64,000 bases of DNA from Tenacibaculum haliotis. GTDB taxonomy: Bacteria > Bacteroidota > Bacteroidia > Flavobacteriales > Flavobacteriaceae. A program made the position numbers and the translations under genes. Positions 45,595 to 54,328 of this stretch are shown one piece after another; position 1 is the first letter of the stretch; every line of letters begins with the position of its first letter. The stretch spans positions 34,590 through 98,589 of the forward strand of contig NZ_JAOBTH010000020.1 of the NCBI RefSeq assembly GCF_025215075.1. Reading direction: 5' to 3'. Below the pieces are notes generated by a model. It worked only from the letters and a program-made list of their open reading frames with translations. It was not told the DNA's origin and made no database searches.

Positions 45595-47460
45595 TTATCT
45601 GTTAAAAATGGTGTCAATTTCGTTTAAAGTCAATGTTTTAAACGTTGGTTTACCAAATGGTGATGTGTTTGGTTCTTTACAAGAAAATAAATCGTCTACT
45701 AAATTTTCTTGCTCTTTAATAGCTAACACAGTTCCTGTTTTTATAGCCAATGATTTTGCAAAAGATTTTGCCATTACATCAAAATGACTAAAACTAGTAT
45801 CAGGTACTTCTAATTTAATGTCGTCTAATAATTGTTCTAAAATCAAGGTAATTTGGCTTTCACTGATTGATGTAGGTATTCCGCCAATAACGACACTTTC
45901 TTTAGTGAATTCATCAAACATAAAACCAGCACTTTCTAAATCCGATTTTATCGTATATATCATTTCAATATCTGCTTTAGAAAAAGAAATATTTACTGGA
46001 AATAATAATTGTTGGCTACTTGCTTCTTTTACGGTAATGTTTTCTAAAAATTCTTCATATAAAATACGTTGATGCGCTAACGATTGATTGATTAAAACAA
46101 CACCTGATTTTATAGAACTTAACAAATATTTTTTTTGAATTTGAAAAGTTTTACCCGTTTCAGTTTCTTGATTACTTTCAAAAAGTTGTTCTTGTTTTAC
46201 GTTGTCTAACGGTGCTGTATTGGTGTATAAAGCTTCCCAATTACTGGTGTCTTTTTTGAAGTTAGATTGATAACTTACCGATTTTGAACCCTGTGAACCC
46301 TGTGAATCGTTTGAATTATTTGATTTTGATTCGTAGCTGGTTTCTGTTTTAAACGGATTAAATGTAGGGTCTACACTAATCGGAGGGACAGAAGATGATG
46401 TGTTTTTTTTGCTGTAATCATAAGGAGTATCAAGCGTGGCATCTCTATTAAAATCTAATACAGGGGCAACATTGTATTGCCCTAAACTATGTTTTACGGT
46501 AGCACGTAAAATAGCATATAGAGCTTTTTCATTATCAAACTTAATTTCCGTTTTTGTTGGATGTATATTTATATCGATGCTATTAGGTGGCACTTCTAAA
46601 TATAAAAAATAAGACGGATGCGAACCGTGTTCTAGTAAGCCTTCGAAAGCGTTTGAAACGGCATGATTTAAGTAAGAACTTTTTATAAATCGGTTATTTA
46701 CAAAAAAGTATTGTTCACCTCTTTTCTTTTTAGCAAATTCAGGCTTTGCTGTAAAACCATTGATGGTAATAATATCGGTTTGCTCAGAAATAGGAACTAA
46801 TTTTTCGTTCATCTTTGCGCCGAAAATAGCTACAATTCGTTTACGTAAATTACTTTTTTTTAAATGATAAACTTCTGTATTGTTATGGTGTAATAAAAAT
46901 GAAATATTAGGATGTGCTAATGCAACTCTTTGAAATTCATCTACAATATGACGTGTTTCAATAGTATCTGATTTTAAAAAATTTCTTCTAGCAGGGATGT
47001 TGTAAAACAAGTTTTTAACCGCAATACTTGTTCCTTTAGAAGTTGAAACAGCTTCTTGAGAAACAATTTTACTTCCTTCTATTTTTATTTGAGAACCTAG
47101 TTCTTCCTCTTCTTGTTTAGTCTTTAACTCAACATGTGCAATGGCAGCGATAGAAGCTAAGGCTTCGCCACGAAAACCTTTGGTGTTTAAGTTAAATAAA
47201 TCTTGGGCATCTTTAATTTTAGAAGTCGCATGACGCTCGAAACTTAGGCGAGCATCAGTAGCACTCATTCCTTTACCGTCATCAATTACTTGAATTAACG
47301 TTTTACCAGCATCTTTTATTAAAAGTTTTATAGAACTAGCACCTGCGTCAATCGAATTCTCTACCAATTCTTTAACTACAGAAGCAGGTCGTTGTACCAC
47401 TTCACCTGCGGCAATTTGATTCGCCACATGATCAGGAAGTAATTGTATAATATCTGACAT
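45595..47460 (-). CDS. mutL: DNA mismatch repair protein MutL, endonuclease motifs altered
   Basis: MutL of 621 residues. The GHKL ATPase N terminus is intact: IAAGEVVQRPASVVKELVEN, SIDAGASS, DDGKGM and GFRGEALASI. In the C-terminal domain the position of the endonuclease motif DQHAxxExxxxE reads NQSLAHQRILYEE, and the ACR and CPHGRP motifs read AKS and SPFGKP. So it probably does not nick DNA itself. Residues 340-440 form a Ser/Asn-rich linker. Its start overlaps the upstream small gene by one base. Confidence 0.96.
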   Translation of the reverse strand: MSDIIQLLPDHVANQIAAGEVVQRPASVVKELVENSIDAGASSIKLLIKDAGKTLIQVIDDGKGMSATDARLSFERHATSKIKDAQDLFNLNTKGFRGEALASIAAIAHVELKTKQEEEELGSQIKIEGSKIVSQEAVSTSKGTSIAVKNLFYNIPARRNFLKSDTIETRHIVDEFQRVALAHPNISFLLHHNNTEVYHLKKSNLRKRIVAIFGAKMNEKLVPISEQTDIITINGFTAKPEFAKKKRGEQYFFVNNRFIKSSYLNHAVSNAFEGLLEHGSHPSYFLYLEVPPNSIDINIHPTKTEIKFDNEKALYAILRATVKHSLGQYNVAPVLDFNRDATLDTPYDYSKKNTSSSVPPISVDPTFNPFKTETSYESKSNNSNDSQGSQGSKSVSYQSNFKKDTSNWEALYTNTAPLDNVKQEQLFESNQETETGKTFQIQKKYLLSSIKSGVVLINQSLAHQRILYEEFLENITVKEASSQQLLFPVNISFSKADIEMIYTIKSDLESAGFMFDEFTKESVVIGGIPTSISESQITLILEQLLDDIKLEVPDTSFSHFDVMAKSFAKSLAIKTGTVLAIKEQENLVDDLFSCKEPNTSPFGKPTFKTLTLNEIDTIFNR

Positions 47461-47744
47461 TAGTTGTTTTTAGATAAAAATATAGAAAGATCAAAGTCGA
47501 TAAAAAATAAAAATAATAACAGTAAAATAGCAATTATAATTAAGATTGTTGGGTTGAATCCGCCATTTTCAGAACTTTTAAATTCATTAATTGCAGCAGT
47601 AAATTTTCCTTTTAAATTTTTTGATTTACCAACAGTTGTACGGTATTTATCAAATTTATGTTTTACTTGATACGGATTTCCTTCGCCTTTGTAATAAGTA
47701 GGCTTGTAATCGAACTTTTTATTTTCTCTTTTAATAAATCCCAT
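47460..47744 (-). CDS. Small membrane protein next to mutL (conserved in Flavobacteriaceae)
   Basis: About 94 residues from ATG 47744 (MGFIKRENKKFDYKPTYYKG). A basic N-terminal half with EGNPYQVKHKFDKYRTTVGK is followed by one hydrophobic segment PTILIIIAILLLLFLFFIDF. Homologues are often labelled 'riboflavin synthase subunit beta' in databases, as I recall, only because ribH is near. Nothing in this sequence resembles a lumazine enzyme. Its true role is unknown. It is first in the mutL operon, with a 1-base overlap. Confidence 0.8.
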   Translation of the reverse strand: MGFIKRENKKFDYKPTYYKGEGNPYQVKHKFDKYRTTVGKSKNLKGKFTAAINEFKSSENGGFNPTILIIIAILLLLFLFFIDFDLSIFLSKNN

Positions 47745-47862
47745 AAAATGCGGTTGTTTTGAATACTGTAGTGTAACAAAAATCACACCAAATTAAGACG
47801 AAATTCAAAGTTACTGAATTATGAATAATTGGTCAAAAATTATGACTAAATTAAAGTTAAAA

Positions 47863-47895
47863 AAAGAACCAAAATGATAAACATCTTGGTTCTTT
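47863..47895 (-). terminator. Intrinsic terminator after ribH
   Basis: AAAGAACCAA 47863-47872 and TTGGTTCTTT 47886-47895 form a 10-bp stem, extended by GAT/ATC inside. On the minus strand a run of T follows, the side from which ribH is read. Confidence 0.85.
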
Positions 47896-47922
47896 ATATT
47901 TTAATTGTATTTTTTATGATCT

Positions 47923-48429
47923 CTAAAACCCTAAAGAGCCTTTAGGTCTTTCTAGGTTTTTAATAGCAGCCATTTTTACAGCAGCTACAGCACATTCAAT
48001 ACCTTTATTTCCTAATTTCCCTCCAGATCGATCTATAGATTGTTGCTTAGTGTTGTCAGTTAAGACACAGAAAATAACAGGAACATCGTATTTAATATTT
48101 AAATCTACAATTCCTTGTGTTACTCCTTCACAGACAAAATCGAAATGTTTTGTTTCTCCTTGAATTACGTTTCCAATAGCAATAACAGCGTCTACTTTCT
48201 GAGATTCTATCATTTTTTTACAGCCGTACACCAATTCAAAACTTCCTGGTACATCCCAAGAAACAATATTACTTTCTATTGCGCCACAGTCTAAAAGTGT
48301 TTCAATAGCACCTTTTTGCAGGTTGCCAGTAATTTCAGGATTCCATTCTGAAACAACAATCCCAAATCGAAAAGATTTCGCATTTGGGATTGAAGCTTTA
48401 TCGTAATATGATAAATTTGTTGTTGCCAT
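47923..48429 (-). CDS. ribH: 6,7-dimethyl-8-ribityllumazine synthase
   Basis: Lumazine synthase of 168 residues, the penultimate step of riboflavin synthesis. FGIVVSEWNPEITGNLQKGA near residue 23, DVPGSFELVYGCKKM near 58, VIAIGNVIQGETKHFDFVCE near 84 (with the catalytic histidine) and PVIFCVLTDNTKQQ near 116 match the family. It is coupled to the upstream TPR gene by a TAATG overlap. Confidence 0.97.
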   Translation of the reverse strand: MATTNLSYYDKASIPNAKSFRFGIVVSEWNPEITGNLQKGAIETLLDCGAIESNIVSWDVPGSFELVYGCKKMIESQKVDAVIAIGNVIQGETKHFDFVCEGVTQGIVDLNIKYDVPVIFCVLTDNTKQQSIDRSGGKLGNKGIECAVAAVKMAAIKNLERPKGSLGF

Positions 48430-49211
48430 TATTGAGCATATTTTGCGCTGTTGATATATTTTTCAATATCTCTACCTTGATCAGTAGTAGCGTATTTTTC
48501 TTTAATGCTTGTGTATAATTTTTCAGCAGTACTGTATTCCTTTAAGTCCATCGCAATTTGAGCTGCTTTGAATAAAAATAAAGGAGATGTAAAGTCGTTG
48601 TCTTTTTTGTTGGCTGCTTTTTGGTAATAAGCTAAAGCATCTTCAGGTTGATTAATATCAGCAAAAGCATCACCGATAGCACCTAAAGCAGTTGGCCCTA
48701 ATAATTCATCATCAGAATTAAAGTCGCTTAAATACTCGATTGCTTCTTCGTATTTTTTCATTTTTAAGTAAGAAATACCTGCGTAGTAGTTTGCTAAGTT
48801 TCCAGCTTTAGTTCCACTAAATTCAGCAGCTATATCAGTAAAGCCATATTTTCCATCACCACCAGTTAATCCTAAATTATATAAAGAATCTGCGGCAACA
48901 CCTGCTGAAGTACTTGCTTTATCAAAGAAACTTCTTGGGTAAGCTAATTCGTTAGAAGCCTCTTTTTCATTTGGCTCTGAAACAAAATTAGTATAGGCTA
49001 AATATCCTAAAATTAAAGCCGCTACAGTTATCAATCCATAAAATAATGGTTTGCTGTTTTTTTCAATCCATTGTTCTGATTTGTTGGCTGTATCGTCTAA
49101 AGTATTAAATACTTCGGCAGTAGTACTTTGAGATTCATCAAAGTTTTCTACTTCTTCTTGTGCAAACTTTTCTTTTTTAGGTTTATAACCTCTTTTCTTG
49201 TATGTAGCCAT
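48429..49211 (-). CDS. Tetratricopeptide-repeat inner membrane protein
   Basis: A 260-residue protein. A basic and acidic cytoplasmic N terminus of about 50 residues precedes one membrane segment (LFYGLITVAALILGYLAYTN, near 56-75), then TPR-like helices with AGNLANYYAGISYLKMKKYE, GAIGDAFADINQPEDALAYY and AAQIAMDLKEYSTAEKLYTS. The layout resembles YfgM-type ancillary SecYEG proteins, but that is an inference. It is the first gene of an operon with ribH. Confidence 0.85.
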   Translation of the reverse strand: MATYKKRGYKPKKEKFAQEEVENFDESQSTTAEVFNTLDDTANKSEQWIEKNSKPLFYGLITVAALILGYLAYTNFVSEPNEKEASNELAYPRSFFDKASTSAGVAADSLYNLGLTGGDGKYGFTDIAAEFSGTKAGNLANYYAGISYLKMKKYEEAIEYLSDFNSDDELLGPTALGAIGDAFADINQPEDALAYYQKAANKKDNDFTSPLFLFKAAQIAMDLKEYSTAEKLYTSIKEKYATTDQGRDIEKYINSAKYAQ

Positions 49212-49234
49212 AATTGCTTAAAAATTAGTGGCGA

Positions 49235-49242
49235 CAAAAATA
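49235..49242 (-). promoter_or_regulatory. -7 box for the TPR-ribH operon
   Basis: CAAAAATA on the plus strand is TATTTTTG on the minus strand, an exact TAnnTTTG match 24 bases before the start. Divergent recF lies opposite; its likely -7 is the weaker ATAATTTG near 49291. Confidence 0.6.
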
Positions 49243-49325
49243 GGTTTTTAAATTGGATTTTAAAAATCGGTTATTCGTAAAAAATTTGATAATTTGCGCC
49301 TTCTTTTTCGAAACAATTCTCATTC

Positions 49326-50405
49326 ATGTATTTGCAGAAAATATCACTAGTAAATTTTAAAAATATAGAAACACAAACCTTTGATTTTCAGAAGAAAATA
49401 AATTGTTTTGTGGGAGATAACGGAATTGGAAAAACCAATGTGTTAGATGCTATTTATTATTTATCTTTTGCAAAAAGTTATTTTAATTCGGTCGCTGGAC
49501 AGAATATTCGTCATGGTCAAGATTTTTTTATGATCGAAGGAGATTACTTATTAGGCGACAGAAATGAGAAAATTTTGTGTTCTTTAAAAAGAGGTCAGAA
49601 AAAAATGCTAAAAAGAAACGGTAAGGCTTATGAAAAGTTTTCTGAGCACATCGGTCAGTTACCTTTGGTAATTATTTCACCTGCGGATAGAGATTTAATT
49701 GTTGAAGGAAGTGAAACTCGTAGGAAATTTATAGATGGTGTTATTTCTCAGCAAGATAAAAACTATTTACAAGGTTTAATTTCGTATAATAAGATAATAA
49801 GTCAGCGTAACGCATTGTTAAAGTATTTTGCAGCAAACAGAATTTTTGATGCCTTAAATTTAAAAGTGTACGACGAACAATTAGTTGAATACGGAACCGT
49901 TATTTATAACAAAAGAAAAGCTTTTTTAGAGGAGTTTGTGCCTATTTTTAATGAAAAACACCAAATTATATCGGGCGCTAAAGAAGAGGTGAATTTACGT
50001 TATAAAAGTCAGTTACACGATTTTTCTTTAACAGATTTGTTTGCGCAAAGCTTAGAGAAAGATAGGTTATTACAATATACTTCTGTAGGAATTCATAAAG
50101 ACGATTTAAATTTCGAAATAGGAGAATATCCGATAAAAAAATTCGGCTCTCAAGGACAACAAAAATCATATTTAATAGCTTTAAAGTTAGCGCAGTTTGA
50201 GTTTATAAAAAAGCAATCTAACGTAACTCCGATTTTATTATTAGACGATATTTTTGATAAATTAGATGAAAATCGTGTTGCACAAATAGTAGATTTAGTA
50301 AATAATGACGCTTTTGGACAGATTTTTATTACCGACACACATTTTAATCGTACCGAGAGTGTTATCAAAAAGAGTAATCAAGAATATCAGATTTTTAAAT
50401 TATAA
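49326..50405 (+). CDS. recF: DNA replication and repair protein RecF
   Basis: RecF of 359 residues, an SMC-like ATPase that loads RecA at gaps. Walker A is [20 protein letters not shown] near residue 28, and the signature [20 protein letters not shown] near 270 precedes Walker [17 protein letters not shown] near 304. It is divergent from the TPR-ribH operon. A short DUF721 gene follows after 84 bases, a frequent pairing that suggests a replication link. Confidence 0.96.
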   Translation: MYLQKISLVNFKNIETQTFDFQKKINCFVGDNGIGKTNVLDAIYYLSFAKSYFNSVAGQNIRHGQDFFMIEGDYLLGDRNEKILCSLKRGQKKMLKRNGKAYEKFSEHIGQLPLVIISPADRDLIVEGSETRRKFIDGVISQQDKNYLQGLISYNKIISQRNALLKYFAANRIFDALNLKVYDEQLVEYGTVIYNKRKAFLEEFVPIFNEKHQIISGAKEEVNLRYKSQLHDFSLTDLFAQSLEKDRLLQYTSVGIHKDDLNFEIGEYPIKKFGSQGQQKSYLIALKLAQFEFIKKQSNVTPILLLDDIFDKLDENRVAQIVDLVNNDAFGQIFITDTHFNRTESVIKKSNQEYQIFKL

Positions 50406-50489
50406 TGTCATCCATAAGAGAAAACGGTGAAGCAATTATTAAAAAAGTTACTTCATTTTGTTAGTAATGACGTATTATCATAAATAATT

Positions 50490-50786
50490 ATGGCAAAAAG
50501 AGAAAGCGATAGTCTTTCAATGAAAGATTTATTGGGGAGTTATATAAAAGAAGGAAACTTACATAAAGGTTTTCAAAAAATCCATATAGATGAAGCCTGG
50601 GGTAAAATGATGGGGCCAGGTGTGGTATCTTATACAAGTGAAGTGAAATTGCAAAACGGAACTTTAATAGTTAGTTTAACTTCATCAGCTTTAAGAGAGC
50701 AATTAAGTTACGGAAAAGATAAAATTATAACTATGATTAATGAAGAAATGGGAGAAGAGCTAGTAAAAAAGTTAATGTTAGTATAA
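50490..50786 (+). CDS. DUF721 protein (DciA-like)
   Basis: A 98-residue DUF721 protein: SMKDLLGSYIKEGNLHKGFQ at the N terminus, DEAWGKMMGPGVVSYTSEVK and LIVSLTSSALREQLSYGKDK. The family includes DciA, the loader of the replicative helicase DnaB in bacteria lacking DnaC/DnaI. Neighbourhood with recF supports a replication role, but this short form may only be DciA-like. A degenerate repeat-like 80-base gap precedes it. Confidence 0.85.
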   Translation: MAKRESDSLSMKDLLGSYIKEGNLHKGFQKIHIDEAWGKMMGPGVVSYTSEVKLQNGTLIVSLTSSALREQLSYGKDKIITMINEEMGEELVKKLMLV

Positions 50787-50810
50787 TAATCTCCCCAATT
50801 TGTGGTGTTT

Positions 50811-51212
50811 TTATCGTTGGTTTTTAGATAGCTCTATTAAAACTTTAATTGCTTTGTTAGCATCTTTTTTATCAACGAAAATATGATCGTGGTAATAACC
50901 AGCAATTACATTGCAGCTAATATTGCTTTTTGCTAATTCAGTTGAGAAAACAGCTGTTAAACCTACAGCATCAAGAGATGAGTGAATCATAAGTGTAATC
51001 CAAGAAGCAATATATTCATAATTTAAGCTCAGTTTATCTGCTTTTTCTCTCTCAATAACTATAGTTGTTCCTTCCTTTTCTTTAAATTCACAAATAGTAT
51101 CTTTCCTATCAATTATACTAATGTCTTTTATTGTAGAAAACACATAATCCCCATCCATCAATTTAGGTGTCATTTTTTTTATTAATTCAGATAAATTTGT
51201 TTCCCCTGCCAT
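50811..51212 (-). CDS. ACT-domain protein
   Basis: A 133-residue protein with two ACT-like halves. [20 protein letters not shown] is the start seen in the DUF2241/ACT_7-type family, and the second half reads [20 protein letters not shown] then [20 protein letters not shown]. Such proteins usually bind amino acids, and the ligand here is unknown. It is a single gene; a 14-bp palindrome (51266-51279) lies 54 bases upstream of its start. Confidence 0.82.
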   Translation of the reverse strand: MAGETNLSELIKKMTPKLMDGDYVFSTIKDISIIDRKDTICEFKEKEGTTIVIEREKADKLSLNYEYIASWITLMIHSSLDAVGLTAVFSTELAKSNISCNVIAGYYHDHIFVDKKDANKAIKVLIELSKNQR

Positions 51213-51390
51213 TTGATTTATATTTAATGAGCTAAATTAGTATTTTTATTTTTCTAATTATTTTTTAGTATGCATACTATTAAATAAGCTCTAATTGTAC
51301 TGGTTTGTTTTAGTGGTAAATTAAAGAGTATGAAAATGTTAAAATGATTTTTGAAACAAACCTGTAAAAAGATTAAAGTTAGAAGCATAA

Positions 51391-51422
51391 AAAAACTCGT
51401 TACTGTACAGTAACGAGTTTTT
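51391..51422. terminator. Terminator downstream of ndk
   Basis: A perfect 32-base palindrome, arms 51391-51406 and 51407-51422 (core CTCGTTACTGT), with A and T runs so that it works on both strands. Confidence 0.9.
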
Positions 51423-51444
51423 TTATATTTTAAGAAGTTAGCTC

Positions 51445-51864
51445 TTAGAACATTTCTCTACCAGAAAAATGGAAAGCACCTTCAATAGCAGCGTTTTCAT
51501 CAGAATCAGATCCGTGAACAGCGTTTTCACCAATAGAAGTAGCAAACATTTTACGAATAGTTCCTTCAGCAGCATCAGCAGGATTTGTAGCACCGATTAA
51601 AGTTCTAAAATCTTCAACAGCATTGTCTTTTTCTAAGATAGCAGCAATAATTGGCCCGCGAGTCATAAATTCAACTAATTCACCAAAGAAAGGGCGTTCG
51701 TTGTGCACAGCATAAAAAGCTTCAGCATCACGCTTAGTCATTTGAGTTTTTTTCATTGCTACGATTCTAAAACCTGCAGCATTAATTTTGTCTAAAATTG
51801 CACCAGTATGTCCGTTTTCAACACCATCTGGTTTAATCATTGTAAAAGTTCTATTTGTTGCCAT
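51445..51864 (-). CDS. ndk: Nucleoside-diphosphate kinase
   Basis: NDK of 139 residues balances NTP pools by a phosphohistidine intermediate. [20 protein letters not shown] at the start, [20 protein letters not shown] near residue 49, [18 protein letters not shown] near 90, and the active-site histidine in [12 protein letters not shown] near 114 are all intact. It is divergent from nrnA by 93 bases and ends at a strong palindromic terminator. Confidence 0.97.
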   Translation of the reverse strand: MATNRTFTMIKPDGVENGHTGAILDKINAAGFRIVAMKKTQMTKRDAEAFYAVHNERPFFGELVEFMTRGPIIAAILEKDNAVEDFRTLIGATNPADAAEGTIRKMFATSIGENAVHGSDSDENAAIEGAFHFSGREMF

Positions 51865-51943
51865 CTGTATTTTTTTTAATAGTTATACGTGTGAACGTCA
51901 CACAAAATCGGCGCGAAATTACACAATTTTTTTAATTTAATTG

Positions 51944-51951
51944 TATATTCG
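51944..51951 (+). promoter_or_regulatory. Probable -7 box for nrnA (near-leaderless start)
   Basis: TATATTCG matches TAnnTTTG with one change. It ends only 6 bases before the nrnA ATG at 51958, so the mRNA would begin at or within a few bases of the start codon. Confidence 0.5.
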
Positions 51952-51957
51952 CCACTT

Positions 51958-52986
51958 ATGATTTTAAAACACTTTACAGAACTCAAAGAATTTTTATCAC
52001 AACCTAAAAAAATTGTGATCATTGGTCATAGAAATCCAGATGGTGATGCCGTTGGCTCTACTTTAGGATTAAAACATTATTTAGATAAAAAAGGACACAC
52101 TGCTCAGGTGGTTATGCCGAATGAATACCCAGATTTTTTACATTGGATTCCTGGTTCAGATACCGTATATCGTTTTGATCACCAAAATAAGCAAAGTGTT
52201 CGGTCTTTAAGTAATTCAGAAATTGTATTTCTTTTAGATTTTAATGCATTACACAGAGTAGGAGGTGATATGCAGAATACTTTAGAGCAATATGGGAATG
52301 ATTTTGCATTGATAGATCATCATCAACAACCAGACGATTTTACCTATATGTATTCTGATACTACAATGTCATCAACTTGTCAAATGGTTTATAATTTCAT
52401 CGAAATGATGGGTGATGTTGATTTGATTGATAAAAACATAGCTACCTGTTTATATACAGGTATTATGACCGATACAGGTTCGTTTCGTTTTAGATCTACC
52501 ACAAGTACAACACACCGTATTATTGCAGATTTAATAGATAAAGGAGCTGAAAATGATAGAATACACAGTAATGTGCTTGATGCAAATTCATACAGTCGAC
52601 TTTTATTGTTGGGGCAAGCATTAAGTAATATGAAGTTGTTGCCAGCATATAAAACAGCGTTTATAACTTTATCCGAAGAAGAAAAGAAAAAGTTTAATTA
52701 CGAAAAAGGAGATACAGAAGGGGTTGTAAATTACGCGCTTTCTTTAAAGGGGATTGTATTTGCGGCTATTTTTATTGAAGATAAAGAGCAAGGAATCATT
52801 AAAATGTCACTTCGTAGTAAAGGGAAATTTTCTGTAAATCAGTTTGCTAGAAACCATTTTAGTGGTGGCGGACACGACAATGCTGCTGGTGGTAAAAGTT
52901 TAGAGTCGATGGAAGATACGATTGCAACATTTGCAGCGTTATTACCTAACTATCAAAAAGAATTAGCAGCGTCTTATGAAGTTTAA
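51958..52986 (+). CDS. nrnA: DHH phosphoesterase, NrnA-like (nanoRNase/pAp phosphatase)
   Basis: A 342-residue DHH/DHHA1 protein that degrades nanoRNAs and 3',5'-pAp. Motifs: IIGHRNPDGDAVGSTLGLK near residue 21, FLLDFNALHRVGG near 91, the DHH motif in LIDHHQQPDDF near 119, and the DHHA1 end FARNHFSGGGHDNAAGGKSL near 295. It has a -7 box almost on its start codon. gldI starts 11 bases inside its end. Confidence 0.92.
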   Translation: MILKHFTELKEFLSQPKKIVIIGHRNPDGDAVGSTLGLKHYLDKKGHTAQVVMPNEYPDFLHWIPGSDTVYRFDHQNKQSVRSLSNSEIVFLLDFNALHRVGGDMQNTLEQYGNDFALIDHHQQPDDFTYMYSDTTMSSTCQMVYNFIEMMGDVDLIDKNIATCLYTGIMTDTGSFRFRSTTSTTHRIIADLIDKGAENDRIHSNVLDANSYSRLLLLGQALSNMKLLPAYKTAFITLSEEEKKKFNYEKGDTEGVVNYALSLKGIVFAAIFIEDKEQGIIKMSLRSKGKFSVNQFARNHFSGGGHDNAAGGKSLESMEDTIATFAALLPNYQKELAASYEV

Positions 52987-53500
52987 TTTAGTTTTTTTCT
53001 TACTAGTTGTTTTAAGTATAAGTTCTTGTAAAGAGCCTGAAGCAAGAAGGCCTAAAAAACAAGGAACCGTTAATTTTTATAAAGAAGTTGTTGCTAAAAA
53101 CAAAAAACTAAATGCTTTAGAGAAAGAGCGATTAGAAAACTTTATTTCTAAAGATACAGTTCATAAATATATAGCTTCAGAAAGTGGATTTTGGTATACT
53201 TATGTTGTTAAAGATACTTTAAATACCGTAAAACCTAAATCGGAAGATCTTGTTTTAATTTCTTATAGTATTTCTGATATTAATAACTGGATTATTTATC
53301 CAAAGCAAAAAAGAAATTATAAAGTAGATAAAGAAGATTTTATTCCTGCATTACAAGACGGAATAAAGTTGATGAAAAAGGGAGAAACAATTACATTTGT
53401 AATTCCGTCTTATAGAGCTTTTGGTGTTGTAGGAGATGGAAATAAGATAATTGTAAATCAACCAATAAAAAGTACTGTAACATTAATCGAAATTAAATAA
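52976..53500 (+). CDS. gldI: Gliding motility-associated peptidyl-prolyl isomerase GldI
   Basis: A 174-residue lipoprotein (MKFNLVFFLLVVLSISSC lipobox) with a C-terminal FKBP-type domain: QDGIKLMKKGETITFVIPS and YRAFGVVGDGNKI. The text KEPEARRPKKQGT after the lipobox and the length fit Flavobacterium GldI, which is required for gliding and for the type IX secretion machinery. It overlaps nrnA by 11 bases and is followed by two more PPIase lipoproteins, an arrangement seen in flavobacteria. Confidence 0.88.
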   Translation: MKFNLVFFLLVVLSISSCKEPEARRPKKQGTVNFYKEVVAKNKKLNALEKERLENFISKDTVHKYIASESGFWYTYVVKDTLNTVKPKSEDLVLISYSISDINNWIIYPKQKRNYKVDKEDFIPALQDGIKLMKKGETITFVIPSYRAFGVVGDGNKIIVNQPIKSTVTLIEIK

Positions 53501-53513
53501 CAAATAAATAAAA

Positions 53514-54239
53514 ATGAAATTAACTAAAATTTTAGCAGCAGCAGTTGTAACCTTATCAATTGTATCATGTGGTAACAGTCAATTTGAAACCAAAAAATCA
53601 TTAACAACAGAAATAGATTCTGTAAGTTATAGTTTAGGATTAGATATGGCTAATAAAATTAAAATGAATTTTAACGATATAGATCAAGGTTTATTTGTTC
53701 AAGGGTTTACAAACGGAATGGACTCTACCAATCTGCTAGTTGAATCTAAGGATATTGATAACATTTTAAGAACATTTTTTCAGAAACAACAACAAGAAAA
53801 AATGAAAGAGCAACAAGCGGCACAAGCTAAAAAAGCAGAAGCTGAATTTGGAGGGAATAAAACTGCGGGAGAAAAATTCTTAGCTGAGAATAAAGTAAAA
53901 GAAGGTGTGAAAACTACCGATTCTGGTTTGCAATATATTGTTTTAAAAGAAGGAAATGGTGATGCGCCAACAACAGCTTCACGTGTGAAAGTTCATTATC
54001 ATGGTACATTAACTGATGGAACTGTTTTTGATAGCTCAGTAGATAAAGGTGAGCCAATAGAGTTTGGCGTAACACAAGTTATTAAGGGGTGGACAGAAGG
54101 ATTACAATTAATGAAAACAGGCGCTAAATATAAATTCTTTATTCCACAAGATTTAGCTTACGGAGCACAACAAAGAGGTGCTGTAATTAAGCCTTTTTCT
54201 GCTTTAGTTTTTGATGTAGAGTTGCTTGAGATCAAGTAA
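53514..54239 (+). CDS. FKBP-type peptidyl-prolyl isomerase lipoprotein (Mip/FkpA-like)
   Basis: A 241-residue lipoprotein (LTKILAAAVVTLSIVSCG). The N-terminal helical dimerisation domain has SVSYSLGLDMANKIKMNFND and a glutamine-rich helix, then an FKBP domain with SRVKVHYHGTLTDGTVFDSS near residue 158, VIKGWTEGLQLMKTGAKYKF and FIPQDLAYGAQQRGAVIKPF. It is a periplasmic folding catalyst. It starts 13 bases after gldI and a strong inverted repeat follows. Confidence 0.93.
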   Translation: MKLTKILAAAVVTLSIVSCGNSQFETKKSLTTEIDSVSYSLGLDMANKIKMNFNDIDQGLFVQGFTNGMDSTNLLVESKDIDNILRTFFQKQQQEKMKEQQAAQAKKAEAEFGGNKTAGEKFLAENKVKEGVKTTDSGLQYIVLKEGNGDAPTTASRVKVHYHGTLTDGTVFDSSVDKGEPIEFGVTQVIKGWTEGLQLMKTGAKYKFFIPQDLAYGAQQRGAVIKPFSALVFDVELLEIK

Positions 54240-54262
54240 TAAAGAGATAAATAACTAAAATA

Positions 54263-54295
54263 CAATTAGGTTAGTACTCGTTACTAACCTAATTG
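54263..54295. terminator. Inverted repeat after the FKBP gene
   Basis: A 14-bp perfect stem (arms 54263-54276 and 54282-54295, core AGGTTAGTA) with loop CTCGT. It lacks a clean T tract on the plus strand, so it may be a weak terminator or a protective 3' hairpin. Confidence 0.7.
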
Positions 54296-54328
54296 ATTGT
54301 TTATAAGAGAATCTTAAAATAATAATAA

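Noticed and set aside
50406..50489. Spacer between recF and DUF721 gene as a dispersed repeat
   Set aside because: TGTCAT at the start and ATGACG at the end with a GAAGCAA piece inside hint at a degenerate repeat, but similarity to other copies in the window is too weak.
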